The notes below the pieces were generated by a model. It had not been told where the DNA came from and did not search any database. It saw only the letters and a program-made list of their open reading frames with translations. A DNA stretch of 64,000 nt from Ochrobactrum sp. CM-21-5 (GTDB lineage Bacteria > Pseudomonadota > Alphaproteobacteria > Rhizobiales > Rhizobiaceae), in contig NZ_JACLZJ010000009.1 of NCBI RefSeq assembly GCF_014253075.1, positions 1 to 64,000 of the forward strand, written 5' to 3'. The translations under genes were made by a program, and so were the position numbers. Positions within the stretch are counted from its first letter, which is position 1. Every line of letters begins with the position of its first letter. Of this stretch, positions 1 to 10,456 are shown one piece after another.

Positions 1-23
1 TGGCAGAAGAGGCGGAAAACGGA

Positions 24-809
24 TCAGCGGATGTCGCTGCCAACCCATTCCATGGCGATCTTCTCATAGGTCCCGTCCGCCATGATCGCGTCCAGAGCCG
101 CCTGCATCGCAGCCTTCAAATCCGGATTGTTCTTCCGGATCGCAATGCCGATGGCCACGCTACCGCCCTCGATGTCCGGTGTGTCGAGCTTGCGGACCTT
201 CTGACCGGTTTCCTTGATTGCCACCATGACCGGGATATTATCGACAACGATAGCGTCGACGCGACCTGAATTCAGTTCGAGCATCAGTTCCGGCAGACCC
301 TTATAGGTGCGAATAGTCCAGCCGCCCTGTTCACGCGCCCATTTTTCATGGGTTTCACCAAGCGTGACGCCGAGGGTCTTGTCCTTGAGGTCGTCCAGCT
401 TCTGGACCGAAGAACCCTCCTTCACGAACACTGCGCGACCGGCGTGATAATATGGACCGACAAAATCGACTGCCTTTTCGCGTTCCGGCGTAATGGTCAT
501 GGAGCCGACCACCGTATCGAACTTGCCGGCGCGAAGACCAGCGACGATGCCATCCCAGGCCGTGGTGATGAGCTGCGGCTTCAACTGCATGCGCTCCGCA
601 ATTGCGGTGCCGATGGACGCGTCGAAGCCCACGACTTCGTTCTTCTCGTTCACGAAGTTGAACGGCGGGTACTGGCCGCTCATGGCGATCTTCAGTTCGC
701 CTGATGCCTTGATTTTTTCAAGGTCGTCCGCTTGCGCCGGTGCGACGGCAAAAGCAGTGGCAACAGTCACTGCGGCGGCCGCGATAAAACCCGTGAGTTT
801 GTTCTTCAT
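24..809 (-). CDS. Amino-acid ABC transporter, periplasmic substrate-binding protein (family 3)
   Basis: 261 residues. An N-terminal signal peptide (residues 1-27, ending near APAQA) is followed by a bacterial family 3 solute-binding fold: the GELKIAMSGQYPPFNF opening, a VGFDASIG segment and the WDGIVAGLRAGKFD and TPEREKAVDFV motifs. Such proteins deliver polar amino acids to a membrane permease. No permease or ATPase is visible; they may lie left of the window, downstream on this strand. It is transcribed away from the LysR gene at 936, so that regulator may control it (inference). The exact ligand cannot be read from sequence. Confidence 0.9.
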   Translation of the reverse strand: MKNKLTGFIAAAAVTVATAFAVAPAQADDLEKIKASGELKIAMSGQYPPFNFVNEKNEVVGFDASIGTAIAERMQLKPQLITTAWDGIVAGLRAGKFDTVVGSMTITPEREKAVDFVGPYYHAGRAVFVKEGSSVQKLDDLKDKTLGVTLGETHEKWAREQGGWTIRTYKGLPELMLELNSGRVDAIVVDNIPVMVAIKETGQKVRKLDTPDIEGGSVAIGIAIRKNNPDLKAAMQAALDAIMADGTYEKIAMEWVGSDIR

Positions 810-935
810 GATGTTCCGAATTCCTCTGGATTGGTTCTTATTATTGAGGCGGTTTTCCGCCTTTCCATATTCATGATTGCTTTTATGGATACATTTCGCA
901 AATAGATAATGGGAATAGAATCATAGATTTTGTGA

Positions 936-1907
936 ATGGTGGTGTCTATGTCGCTGCATCGGCCTGAACGTCTGGTCTGGGATCTCGACTGGAATCTGTT
1001 GCGGACTTTTGTCGTGATCGCCGAGGTGAAAGGTATCACGCGCGCCGCCGAGCGGCTCAACCTGAAACAGCCGAGCGTCAGCAATGCGCTGCGCCGTCTG
1101 GAGGATCGGATCGGGCAGCGGCTCATCGAGCGTGATGCGACCCATTTCGAACTGACAGATGTAGGCAAGCTGCTCTATGAGCAGAGTATCGAGGTTTTTG
1201 GCGCGATTTCACAACTGCCCCAGCTTGTGCGAGGTGTGAGCAATAATGTGACCGGCCACGTGACGATTGCTGTTGCAAGCCACATCGTTTCGCCGATCTT
1301 TGATCGGGCTCTGGCACTGTTCCACGAACAGCATCCGCGCGCAACGCTGACGGTCAAGGTTTCGGCGAGCACGGAAGTCTTGCGGCAGGTACGCGAGCGC
1401 CGCGCCTCTTTCGGGCTTTGCCTTGTGAGCGTTCGGGATCCGGCGCTGGAATATACGATGATGTATCGCGAATTTTTCGGTTTCTTCTGCGGGCCGCGAC
1501 ATCGGTTCTTTGGCAGGGAGGGGCTGAGCCTCGATGACCTGAAGGACGAGCCGTCGGTTTCCTTTCAGACTGACCATATCGCTGACGCCTTGCGCCCTGT
1601 CGCGCTGCTTCGCAGCGAAGCGAAGCTTTCGCCGGATGTGGTTGGAACGTCGTCGAGCCTTGAGGAAGTGCGACGTATGATCGTCAGCGGTCTTGGAATT
1701 GGTCCGCTGCCTGTCCATGTCGCTCGCCGGGATATCGTCGATGGTCAACTTTGGCGCCTGCCTCCTTATGACGACCCACCAGCCATCGATGTCTATCTCG
1801 CGATCAATGCGGAGAAAAACCAGAACCGTGCCGAGAAAGCGCTTCTGTCGATATTGCAGACATTGATCGCGGGGATGCCGATCGAAGAACGCATCTACAA
1901 GGATTGA
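936..1907 (+). CDS. LysR-family transcriptional regulator
   Basis: 323 residues. An N-terminal winged HTH (about residues 17-75, LDWNLLRTFVVIAEVKGITRAAERL then QPSVSNALRRLE) is followed by a LysR substrate-binding domain. The gene is divergent from the amino-acid binding protein across 126 bp, the usual layout for a LysR regulator and its target. An alternative ATG lies four codons in (948). The effector is unknown. Confidence 0.9.
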   Translation: MVVSMSLHRPERLVWDLDWNLLRTFVVIAEVKGITRAAERLNLKQPSVSNALRRLEDRIGQRLIERDATHFELTDVGKLLYEQSIEVFGAISQLPQLVRGVSNNVTGHVTIAVASHIVSPIFDRALALFHEQHPRATLTVKVSASTEVLRQVRERRASFGLCLVSVRDPALEYTMMYREFFGFFCGPRHRFFGREGLSLDDLKDEPSVSFQTDHIADALRPVALLRSEAKLSPDVVGTSSSLEEVRRMIVSGLGIGPLPVHVARRDIVDGQLWRLPPYDDPPAIDVYLAINAEKNQNRAEKALLSILQTLIAGMPIEERIYKD

Positions 1908-1929
1908 AGCATCCGGCCTTCCTGCTGGC

Positions 1930-2985
1930 TTACCTGTTTGTAATGGTCAGTCCGCTCCCCGCTTGATTCATTTCCCCGATAATGGCGGCGGCTGGATAGC
2001 CCGCATCGCGGATTGTTTGCAAAAGCTTGTCCGCATGATCCGCTTCACAGGCGACCAGCAGACCGCCCGAGGTTTGCGGGTCTGTTAGCAGGTGCCGCTG
2101 CCATAACGCCATATCTGCGGGCAGTCGGACATCCGCGCCGTAACTGGCCCAGTTGCGATTAGATGCACCGGTAACAAAGCCTTCTTGAACAAGGTAGGTT
2201 GCTTTGGAAAGCAAAGGCAGAGCGTCATAACATAGCGACATTCCGAGGCCTGATCCTCGCGCCATTTCCAGACCGTGGCCGAGAATGCCGAAGCCGGTGA
2301 CATCGGTGACGGCATGAACCGCAGAATCTTTGCCCAGCTCGGCCCCGATGCGGTTCAGTTTGGTCAGGGAGGTTATCATTTCGTCATAGGCAGCGGCCTC
2401 AAGTTTCTGCTTCTTGAAAGCAGCCGAGTAGATACCCACGCCCAGAGCCTTTGTCAGGATCAGCGCATCGCCCGGCCTGGCCCCGCTGTTCCTGCGCAGA
2501 CTGGTAAGCTTGCAGGTGCCGATCACCGCCAGACCGTAGATCGGTTCAGGCGCATCGATGGAATGTCCGCCTGCGACAGGGATGCCGGCTTCCGCGCAGA
2601 TGCTGGCGCCGCCTTTGAGAATTTCCCGGATCATTTCGGCCGGCATCTTGTCCACCGGCATGCCGAGGACGGCCAGCGCCATAATGGGGGTGCCGCCCAT
2701 GGCATAAACATCGGAAATCGCATTGGCGGCGGCGACCCGTCCGAAATCGTAAGGATCGTCGACCATCGGCATGAAGAAATCCGTCGTCGCGATGACGCAG
2801 TTTTCGTCGTCCGTTTGCCACACAGCGGCGTCGTCGCCGGTCTCGGTGCCGACCAGCAATTGTTTGAAAGGCTGAACGGCGGGTTGGTCCGCAAGCAGGC
2901 TCTGCAAGACAGAAGGTGCAAGCTTGCAGCCGCAGCCCCCGCCATGGGCGAGGGTGCTAAGACGGATCGGTGACGCAATATCCAT
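1930..2985 (-). CDS. selD: Selenide, water dikinase (selenophosphate synthetase)
   Basis: 351 residues. It makes selenophosphate, the selenium donor for Sec-tRNA, from selenide and ATP. The N-terminal HGGGCGCK loop carries the catalytic Cys position, which is Cys here and not Sec. The body has AIRS-type ATP-binding motifs ([28 protein letters not shown]). It lies 9 bp downstream of the transglutaminase-like gene on the same strand. With fdnG, selA, selB and tRNA-Sec on the other strand, all genes of bacterial Sec synthesis and decoding are in this window. Confidence 0.95.
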   Translation of the reverse strand: MDIASPIRLSTLAHGGGCGCKLAPSVLQSLLADQPAVQPFKQLLVGTETGDDAAVWQTDDENCVIATTDFFMPMVDDPYDFGRVAAANAISDVYAMGGTPIMALAVLGMPVDKMPAEMIREILKGGASICAEAGIPVAGGHSIDAPEPIYGLAVIGTCKLTSLRRNSGARPGDALILTKALGVGIYSAAFKKQKLEAAAYDEMITSLTKLNRIGAELGKDSAVHAVTDVTGFGILGHGLEMARGSGLGMSLCYDALPLLSKATYLVQEGFVTGASNRNWASYGADVRLPADMALWQRHLLTDPQTSGGLLVACEADHADKLLQTIRDAGYPAAAIIGEMNQAGSGLTITNR

Positions 2986-2994
2986 GATATGTCC

Positions 2995-4095
2995 TTAAGC
3001 TGTAATTTCCCGTGCGGTCATCGCATAGCGGAACCGGTCCGGGTCGAGACAATCGAGGCGGGCACCTGCTGCTTCAGCTTGGGGATACATGAGGAAGCCG
3101 AGAGGCGATCCCGCCGATCTGGGCAAGACAAGATCGCTGCCGTCATTGAATGCGATCCAGTTGCCTTCCCAGCTTCCGAATAGTTTGTTCCTGACAGCGA
3201 CGACACGCGGGTCATCAATGGTGAGCCCATCCTTTTCTTCTTCCAGCATGACCTTGCGCACATCGGCCGGATCGGTTGCTATCCAGCCGATACCATCGAG
3301 ATAAAATTCCGCCCGGCAGTGCTGCGCCTTGGTGACGGTTTCGGTTTTTGCGCCGAGGCTCCTGTAGCCAAAGGCCGAAGGCGCAACGCGGATGCCGTAG
3401 AGATCACGCGCCGGAATACCCGCAGCGCGCACAAGCGCCACAAATAGCGGATTGAGGTCAGCGCATTTGCCGCCCAGATCGCCGCCTTGCAACATGGCGA
3501 GTACATTGCCGGCGCCGCAACCGCGTGTCGCTGCACGACGATAGGTGTTTTCAACCACCCAGTCATAGATCAGGCGCGCCTTTTCGATGTCGCTGCCAGT
3601 GTTGCCGGTAATCGTGTCGGCGGTCTGCTTTACCAGGCCATCGACCGGTGCAAGCTGCGTTCCGCGGAGATATTTTTCGCGTTCCGCCGCAGACAAGGGA
3701 GAAGTTTCCCCGGCTTGCTTGAGGTCGGCGCTGCGGTTTCGCGTGGCGACGAGGCTTACGATTTCAGCGGATGGGTGCGCTTCGCCCGCTGCCCATTCGA
3801 GGTAGAGCATATCGGCACCGCTATGCGGGTCGCGCTCCTGTTTCACCACTCGGGCATTGGTGGTCCAGCGGTTCTCACTAGGGCGGTTCCAGTCATCGGC
3901 ACGGAAACCGGCCAGTGGTATCCAGGCTCGAACAATCTCGTCCGAAGGCGATGGGACGATGGCGGTTGTGACTTCGAAACGTCGCCAACCGTAGGGTTGC
4001 GGGTCGAAATCGCTTGTGTCCGCGAACGCAAAATCCGGCAGCATGGATACGCCCAGCAAAGCCGTACCTGTTTTCAGAATCTCCCGACGGTTCAT
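2995..4095 (-). CDS. Tat-exported transglutaminase-like protein
   Basis: 366 residues. The start at 4095 was chosen because GAGAGGG lies just upstream and the protein then opens with the twin-arginine signal NRREILKTGTALLG. The transglutaminase-like cysteine-protease fold shows the catalytic triad: Cys in GGKCADL, His in KAQHCRAEFYLDG and Asp in WIATDPAD. It is probably periplasmic. It is the likely first gene of a two-gene unit with selD, but a role in selenium or formate metabolism is not evident. Confidence 0.8.
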   Translation of the reverse strand: MNRREILKTGTALLGVSMLPDFAFADTSDFDPQPYGWRRFEVTTAIVPSPSDEIVRAWIPLAGFRADDWNRPSENRWTTNARVVKQERDPHSGADMLYLEWAAGEAHPSAEIVSLVATRNRSADLKQAGETSPLSAAEREKYLRGTQLAPVDGLVKQTADTITGNTGSDIEKARLIYDWVVENTYRRAATRGCGAGNVLAMLQGGDLGGKCADLNPLFVALVRAAGIPARDLYGIRVAPSAFGYRSLGAKTETVTKAQHCRAEFYLDGIGWIATDPADVRKVMLEEEKDGLTIDDPRVVAVRNKLFGSWEGNWIAFNDGSDLVLPRSAGSPLGFLMYPQAEAAGARLDCLDPDRFRYAMTAREITA

Positions 4096-4624
4096 GGGTC
4101 GTCCCTCTCTGGCTCTCGTATTGCTGTTGTGAAGATTGAAGTAACCATGGCGCCCCGCAAGGAGGACGACACGACTTTCAAGGTGCAATGTGGGATGGAT
4201 GGGCATGCAATCCGGGGGGCGGTTGCATCGCGGGATCGTGCGTCAATTGCATGCAACAAAAAATGGTTCGCCGGGTCGGATGGAGCGGCGCGGTGCAGCA
4301 AGAATCCAAAGTCATGGCCCCGGAACCCGGGAGCAGGAACGTAAATCACTGTTGCAGTCTGGCGCTTTTGTTCTTGCTCGTCAATTGCCCAAAGATCACT
4401 GGAAAGGTTTGCGGGTCACCGCTCCAGGAATAAATACATGAGTATCATAGTCATATATATTTCAAGGCTTGATTATTATTTATCGTTTCCAAATAACGGT
4501 TCAGTTGACAACTTCATTTTATTGCGGTGAACTGTATCAGCTGTAAATCGATCCGATTGCCTGTGCATGCTTTGACAAGTTCAAAGAGCAAGAACAGGCA
4601 GACGACCAGGGGAGGTGTCAGGCA
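4096..4624. promoter_or_regulatory. Divergent intergenic region upstream of the formate dehydrogenase operon
   Basis: 529 bp without a convincing gene. The right half (about 4437-4560) is AT-rich and should hold the fdn promoter. TTGACA occurs at 4505-4510, but no clear -10 sits at the ideal distance. A good ribosome-binding site (AGGGGAGG) precedes the fdnG ATG. The exact promoter is unresolved. Confidence 0.4.
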
Positions 4625-7600
4625 ATGAACATGGAACTCTCACGCCGCCAGTTTCTCGGCGGTGCAGGGGCGGCCGTAGCGGCTTCCGCGCTAGGTTCTT
4701 TCGGCTTCGGTACAGTGGAAAGCGCTTATGCCGAAGCAATCCGGCCATTCAAGCTCGTCAATACGACGGAAGTTCGCAACACCTGCCCGTATTGTTCGGT
4801 TGCCTGTGGCGTCATTCTTTATTCCAGGGGTGATGTGAAGAAGGGTGAAAACGCCGAGTTGATCCACGTCGAGGGCGACACGGATCATCCGACCAATCGC
4901 GGCACGCTATGCCCGAAGGGTGCGGCGCTCAAGGATTTCGTGAAGGCAAAGACGCGGCTTCAATATCCGATGATGCGTGAAGCCGGTTCTGACAAGTTCA
5001 AGCGAATTTCCTGGGAAGACGCACTGGATCGGATTGCGCGGCACATAAAAAATGACCGCGATGCGAATTTCATTGCCAAGAACGATGCCGGAGTCACGGT
5101 CAACCGCTGGACCTCGACCGGATTTCTGGCTGCTTCGGCCACCACCAATGAAACAGCGTTTCTCACTTACAAGGTGGTGCGCAGCACAGGCATAGTTGCA
5201 TTCGATAACCAGGCACGCGTCTGACACGGCCCAACGGTGGCGAGTCTCGCCCCAACATTTGGCCGTGGAGCAATGACCAACTCCTGGACTGACATCAAGA
5301 ACACCGACCTCGTCGTCATTATGGGCGGCAATGCGGCGGAAGCGCATCCATGCGGCTTCAAATGGGTGACGGAGGCCAAGGCCAATCGTGGCGCGAGGCT
5401 GATCGTCGTTGACCCGCGATTCACGCGCTCGGCCGCCGTCGCCGATTACTACGCACCGATCCGGCAAGGCACGGACATCGCGTTCCTGCTCGGCGTGATC
5501 AAATATTGCATCGATAACGACAAGGTGCAGTGGGATTATGTCAACGCTTTCACCAATGCCAGCTATATCGTCAAGGACGGTTATGACTATCAGGATGGTC
5601 TATTTACCGGGTATGATGAGACGAAACGCGACTATGACCGTTCAAGCTGGGAATATGTGATCGGTGATGACGGCTATGCGATGGTGGATGATACGCTCCA
5701 GCATCCGCGTTGTGTGTGGAATCTGCTGAAAAAGCACGTCTCTGTTTATACGCCTGAAATGGTTGAGCGCATTTGCGGAACGCCGAAGGACAAGTTCCTC
5801 AAAGTTGCCGAAATGATTTCCGAGTGCTCGACACCGACCAAAACCATGACGTCGATGTATGCGCTTGGCTGGACCCAGCATTCCAAGGGGTCGCAGAACA
5901 TTCGCAGCATGGCGATGCTACAGCTGATCCTGGGCAATATCGGCGTGCGTGGCGGTGGCATGAACGCCTTGCGCGGACATTCCAATATTCAGGGACTTAC
6001 CGATATCGGTCTGATGTCCAATCTTCTTCCAGGCTACATGAATATTCCGGTCGAAAAGGAAACCGATCTCGAAATCTATATGTCGACGCGTGCGTTCAAG
6101 CCGCTGCGGCCCAACCAGATGAGCTATTGGCAGAACTATCGAAAATTTTTCGTCAGTTTTCAGAAGGCCATGTGGGGTGCGTCGGCGACGCCTGAAAACG
6201 ATTTTGCTTATGACTGGCTGCCTAAGCTGGACCTGCCGAACTATGACATGCTGCGCATTTTCGATATGATGTACGAAGGCAAGGTCAACGGCTATGTCTG
6301 TCAGGGCTTCAATCCGCTGATGGCGGTGCCCAACCGCAAGAAGCTGACCGATGCGCTGTCGAAGCTGAAATTCCTCGTGACGATGGATCCGCTGGAGACG
6401 GAAACCTCGCGCTTCTGGGAAAACCACGGCGATTTCAACGATGTGGACCCAGGATCGATTCAGACAGAGGTGTTTCAGCTGCCGTCAACCTGCTTTGCGG
6501 AAGACGAAGGTTCGCTCACCAATTCGGGCCGCTGGTTGCAGTGGCACTGGCCGGGCGCGACGCCTCCGGGCGAAGCAAAGACCGACAACTGGATCATGGC
6601 GCAGATTTTCCTGCGGTTGAGAGAGCTGTATCGCAAGGAGGGTGGTGTTTTCCCCGATCCGATTCTCAACCTTGAATGGAAATACGAGGATGAGGGCGAA
6701 CCGACCGCTGAAGAACTGGCGAAGGAGCTGAACGGGCGGGCATTGACCACGCTGACGGACCCGACCGACCCCGCAAAGATTGTCGCGGAAGCAGGCAAGC
6801 TTCTCGACGGTTTCGGCGCTTTGCGCGACGATGGATCAACCTCCTCGGGTTGCTGGATTTACACCGGCTGCTTTACGGAGGCCGGCAACAATATGGCACG
6901 CCGGGACAATCATGATCCCGATGAGACCGGAGCCTATCTCAATTGGTCCTGGGCCTGGCCTGCCAACCGGCGCATTCTCTATAATCGCGCGTCGGCCGAT
7001 CTTGATGGCAAGCCTTGGGATCCCGCGCGCAAGCTGATCGAATGGAACGGCACAAAGTGGAGCGGTTATGACGTGCCGGACATCGCGCTGACAGCGAAAC
7101 CGAGCGAGGTCGGGCCGTTCATCATGAACCCGGAAGGGGTTTCACGCCTCTTTACCCGCGCCATGATGCGCGATGGACCGTTCCCGGCGCATTATGAGCC
7201 GTTTGAATCGCCCATTGCCAATGTGATTGCGCCGAAGATACGGGGCAATCCGGTGGCGCGGGTCTTTAATGACGATTTCAAGCAATTCGCTGACACGGCT
7301 TCGGAGGAGTTCCCATACGCAGCCACGTCCTATCGTCTGACGGAACATTTCCACTACTGGACCAAGCACGTCACCGTGAACTCGGTACTCCAGCCGGAGT
7401 TTTTCGTGGAGTTATCGGAGGAGCTGGCGAAGGAAAAGGGCATCGCGAAGGGCGACTGGGTTCGTGTCTGGTCGAAGCGTGGTTCGGTCAAGGCCAAGGC
7501 GGTCGTCACCAAGCGGATCAAACCTTTGATTTGCGACGGCAAGACCGTGCATGTGGTGGGGATCCCGCTGCATTGGGGCTTCACCGGTGCAGCCAGAAAG

Positions 7601-7711
7601 GGCTTTGGCCCCAATTCGCTGACGCCATTCGTCGGCGACGCCAACATCGAGACGCCGGAGTTCAAGGCGTTTCTGGTCAATATCGAGCGCAGCACGGCGC
7701 CGGTGGCATAG
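4625..7711 (+). CDS. fdnG: Formate dehydrogenase-N alpha subunit, selenoprotein (in-frame UGA)
   Basis: 1028 residues if the TGA at 5222-5224 is read as selenocysteine (codon 200). The context ARV-U-HGPTVASLAPTFGRG is the classical active site of Sec formate dehydrogenases, and the frame continues uninterrupted to 7711. It oxidises formate on a molybdenum/tungsten bis-MGD cofactor. Other features are a Tat signal (SRRQFLGG), an N-terminal [4Fe-4S] site (NTCPYCSVACG and TLCPKG) and a molybdopterin-dinucleotide-binding C-terminus. Gene order GHI and the flanking sel genes fit a periplasmic Fdn complex. It should not be annotated as a frameshifted pseudogene. Confidence 0.97.
5222..5267 (+). promoter_or_regulatory. 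UGA selenocysteine codon with SECIS-like hairpin
   Basis: The UGA at 5222-5224 is followed directly by a stem, CACGGCC (5225-5231) paired with GGCCGTG (5261-5267). Inside it lies a smaller GGCGA/TCGCC apical stem. Bacterial SECIS elements sit just 3' of UGA and bind SelB, which is encoded at 12659. Confidence 0.8.
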
Positions 7712-7723
7712 GAGGGGCTGACA

Positions 7724-8665
7724 ATGTTTCCACCCATACCAAACCCCGACACCACGCCGCAGCCGCCGCGCTTTGGTGAAAAGGACCTGATCCGACGTTC
7801 GGCGTCCACGGTGACGCCGCCTGCCGAACGCCAGACGGAGGTGGCCAAGCTTATCGATGTATCGAAATGCATCGGCTGCAAGGCATGTCAGGCGGCCTGC
7901 GCCGAATGGAACGATACGCACGAAGAAATCGGGGTCAATGTTGGCGTTTATGACAATCCGCACGATCTGACGGCGGAAACCTTCACGCTGATGCGTTACA
8001 CCGAATGGGACAACCCGGAAACGGGCAATCTCGAATGGCTGATCCGCAAGGACGGGTGCATGCATTGCGAGGATCCGGGTTGCCTGAAAGCATGTCCGGC
8101 ACCCGGAGCGATCGTGCAATACTCCAACGGCATTGTCGATTTCGTGCAGGAAAACTGCATCGGTTGCGGCTATTGTATCAAGGGCTGTCCGTTCAATATT
8201 CCACGCATCTCGCAGACGACGCAGAAAGCCTACAAATGCACGCTGTGTTCCGACCGTATCGCGGTCGGGCAGGGGCCGGCTTGCGCCAAGGCCTGCCCGA
8301 CACAAGCCATCGTCTATGGCACCAAGGATGAGATGAAGGAATGGGCCGATGGCCGCATCGCCGACCTGAAGTCACGCGGTTTTGCCAATGCCGGGCTTTA
8401 CGATCCGCCGGGCGTCAGCGGCACCCATGTGATGTATGTGCTGCAACATGCCGACAAGCCGGAAATCTATGCCGGTTTGCCCAGTAATCCGAGCATCAGT
8501 CCGGTTATCGAAGCCTGGAAGGGCGTCACCAAATATGCGGGCATGGCGATGATGGGATTGGCTGCGGCAGCCGGCCTGCTGCACTATGTCTTCAAGGGGC
8601 CAAACGTCGTGACCGAACATGACGAGGAACAGGCCGAAAAGCTCACGGGAGAAAAAAGCTCATGA
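7724..8665 (+). CDS. fdnH: Formate dehydrogenase-N beta subunit (iron-sulfur)
   Basis: 313 residues. Four ferredoxin-type cysteine clusters are visible ([48 protein letters not shown] with CAKACP), as expected for a four-cluster electron-transfer subunit. A single C-terminal membrane helix (about residues 268-285) anchors it to the gamma subunit. It lies 12 bp after fdnG with a strong GGAGG site and overlaps fdnI by 4 bp. Confidence 0.95.
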   Translation: MFPPIPNPDTTPQPPRFGEKDLIRRSASTVTPPAERQTEVAKLIDVSKCIGCKACQAACAEWNDTHEEIGVNVGVYDNPHDLTAETFTLMRYTEWDNPETGNLEWLIRKDGCMHCEDPGCLKACPAPGAIVQYSNGIVDFVQENCIGCGYCIKGCPFNIPRISQTTQKAYKCTLCSDRIAVGQGPACAKACPTQAIVYGTKDEMKEWADGRIADLKSRGFANAGLYDPPGVSGTHVMYVLQHADKPEIYAGLPSNPSISPVIEAWKGVTKYAGMAMMGLAAAAGLLHYVFKGPNVVTEHDEEQAEKLTGEKSS

Positions 8666-9369
8666 GCAAAACCGATTTCGATGATGTGGAACGGGGCGAC
8701 GGCATAGAACCGGGCAAGCCTGTGAAAGTGCATCGCTATTCAGGCGGTGCACGGCTCAATCACTGGATCACGGCGATCAGCCTCGTGCTGCTGGCGCTGT
8801 CTGGTCTTGCCATGTTCCATCCTTCATTGTTCTTCCTTTCTGGACTGTTCGGAGGCGGACAGTGGACGCGGACGATCCATCCATGGATCGGCGTTGTTCT
8901 GTTTTTCAGCTTTCTCGGTCTGTTCCTGCGGTTCTGGAGCGCCAATCTCTGGAAGCGTGAGGACACCCAATGGCTCTCGCAGGCAAATGATGTGATCGCC
9001 GGTGATGAGGAAAAACTGCCGGAAGTCGGAAAATACAACGCCGGTCAGAAGCTTGTGTTCTGGTCTATGTCCCTTTTGATCCTGATCTTGATCGCGTCCG
9101 GCCTCTTGATCTGGAATGAGTATTTTGGCTCCTACACCAGCATCAACCAGCAGCGTTGGGCCTTGCTGGTTCACTCGGCGGCGGCTGTCATTGCGATTTG
9201 TGTTTGGATTGTCCACGTCTATGCGGCAATCTGGGTGAAAGGCACGATCAGCGCCATGACGCGCGGGACCGTGACCGGCGGTTGGGCATGGCGGCATCAC
9301 CGCAAATGGCTGCGTGAACTGGCATCGAAACAGAGGCGTAAGACCACGGGCAGCAAGCCCGTGGCATGA
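8662..9369 (+). CDS. fdnI: Formate dehydrogenase-N gamma subunit (cytochrome b556)
   Basis: 235 residues, four predicted membrane helices and conserved haem-ligand-type histidines ([52 protein letters not shown]). It passes electrons from the beta subunit to the quinone pool. The start overlaps the fdnH stop (ATGA), indicating translational coupling. Confidence 0.93.
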   Translation: MSKTDFDDVERGDGIEPGKPVKVHRYSGGARLNHWITAISLVLLALSGLAMFHPSLFFLSGLFGGGQWTRTIHPWIGVVLFFSFLGLFLRFWSANLWKREDTQWLSQANDVIAGDEEKLPEVGKYNAGQKLVFWSMSLLILILIASGLLIWNEYFGSYTSINQQRWALLVHSAAAVIAICVWIVHVYAAIWVKGTISAMTRGTVTGGWAWRHHRKWLRELASKQRRKTTGSKPVA

Positions 9370-9531
9370 ATTCACCCGTGCTGGATGCGGTATCCAGCAG
9401 GTCCGGTCTTGCCGTTTTGGCCATACCGGATCATCCTGTCATGGAGAGCAGGTTTCGCATTTCTCAAGAACCTCTCTCAATGCAACAGTTAGTGCGGTCC
9501 GCGTGGCCCGTTGGGTTCGTGAGGGAGTGTA

Positions 9532-10449
9532 ATGGCAGGCAAGACTGATTTGGCGCCGGATCCAACGGCGATTGGTGAAGTATCCTCTCCCCCCTTTGTG
9601 CAACTGCCTGATCCAAGCGATCAGTTCTTCAGAAGATCAGCGCGTTTTCGCTTGCTGGGCATGGCGAGCCCCCTCAAACCCTATCTCGATTTTGCCGCGG
9701 CTCTCACCGAAGCACAGATTGCGGTTCTAACCGGACTGGAGGGAGACAGCAGCGTGAACGACGCGGTGATCGCGCGGGCGCATGAGTTCGGCATGCCGTC
9801 GATCGACCGGGACAAAGCCACATCGGATAAAGGGCTGGACCAGATATTCGAGCGTCTGTTTGCAGAGGCTGAAAAGATCGAGAAACCGCAAAATGCCACT
9901 GAAGCTCTGGAACGGGTCCGCGGCATGCAGGCCGATGATCGACGCGTGATGGCTGGGGCGGTGTTTGCCGGTATCCTGCCGCCGGATGCTATTGCCGAAC
10001 ATATTTATATCTGGGCGGGCCTGCAGGTCCATTTCTCCCGGCTTGCGGCTGCACTCGATCCGAAAGCGGTGCGACCCGTTGCCGATGGCGTTTGTCCGGT
10101 TTGTGGCAGCCTACCGTCAAGTTCCGCAGTTGTCGGTTGGAAGGGCGCGCATGGAGCGCGTTTCTGCTGCTGTTCGCTTTGCAGCACACTCTGGCATTAT
10201 GTACGGATCAAATGTGTCTGTTGTGGTTCCACCAAGGGGATCGGCTACAAGGAGGTCGAGGACGGCGGTGGGTTCATCAAGGCGGAAACTTGTGACGAGT
10301 GTCAAAGCTGGGTCAAGATCATCTATCAGCAGCATGCGCCTGACGCTGACCCGGTGGCCGATGATGTGGCGAGCCTTGGCATCGACATGCTGATGCGCGA
10401 GACGGCGTATCGCCGCGGCGGTTTTGCACCTCTGCTTGCAGGGTTGTGA
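9532..10449 (+). CDS. fdhE: Formate dehydrogenase accessory protein FdhE
   Basis: 305 residues. FdhE is a cytoplasmic rubredoxin-like factor needed for maturation of Tat-exported formate dehydrogenases. The C-terminal half shows the paired cysteine motifs (CPVCGSLP, CCSLCSTLW, CVCCGSTKG, CDECQSW). The start at 9532 follows a GAGGGAG site. It lies 162 bp after fdnI, the only sizable gap in the operon. Confidence 0.93.
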   Translation: MAGKTDLAPDPTAIGEVSSPPFVQLPDPSDQFFRRSARFRLLGMASPLKPYLDFAAALTEAQIAVLTGLEGDSSVNDAVIARAHEFGMPSIDRDKATSDKGLDQIFERLFAEAEKIEKPQNATEALERVRGMQADDRRVMAGAVFAGILPPDAIAEHIYIWAGLQVHFSRLAAALDPKAVRPVADGVCPVCGSLPSSSAVVGWKGAHGARFCCCSLCSTLWHYVRIKCVCCGSTKGIGYKEVEDGGGFIKAETCDECQSWVKIIYQQHAPDADPVADDVASLGIDMLMRETAYRRGGFAPLLAGL

Positions 10450-10456
10450 GGCGCGC

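Noticed and set aside
5222-5236. In-frame stop splitting the formate dehydrogenase alpha gene
   Set aside because: The TGA lies at the known Sec position (ARV-U-HGPT), a SECIS-like hairpin follows and the sel genes are adjacent; it is selenocysteine, not a frameshift or pseudogene.
9366-9548. 60-codon frame between fdnI and fdhE
   Set aside because: Although its ATG overlaps the fdnI stop, it overlaps the fdhE start in another frame and resembles nothing; treated as spacer.
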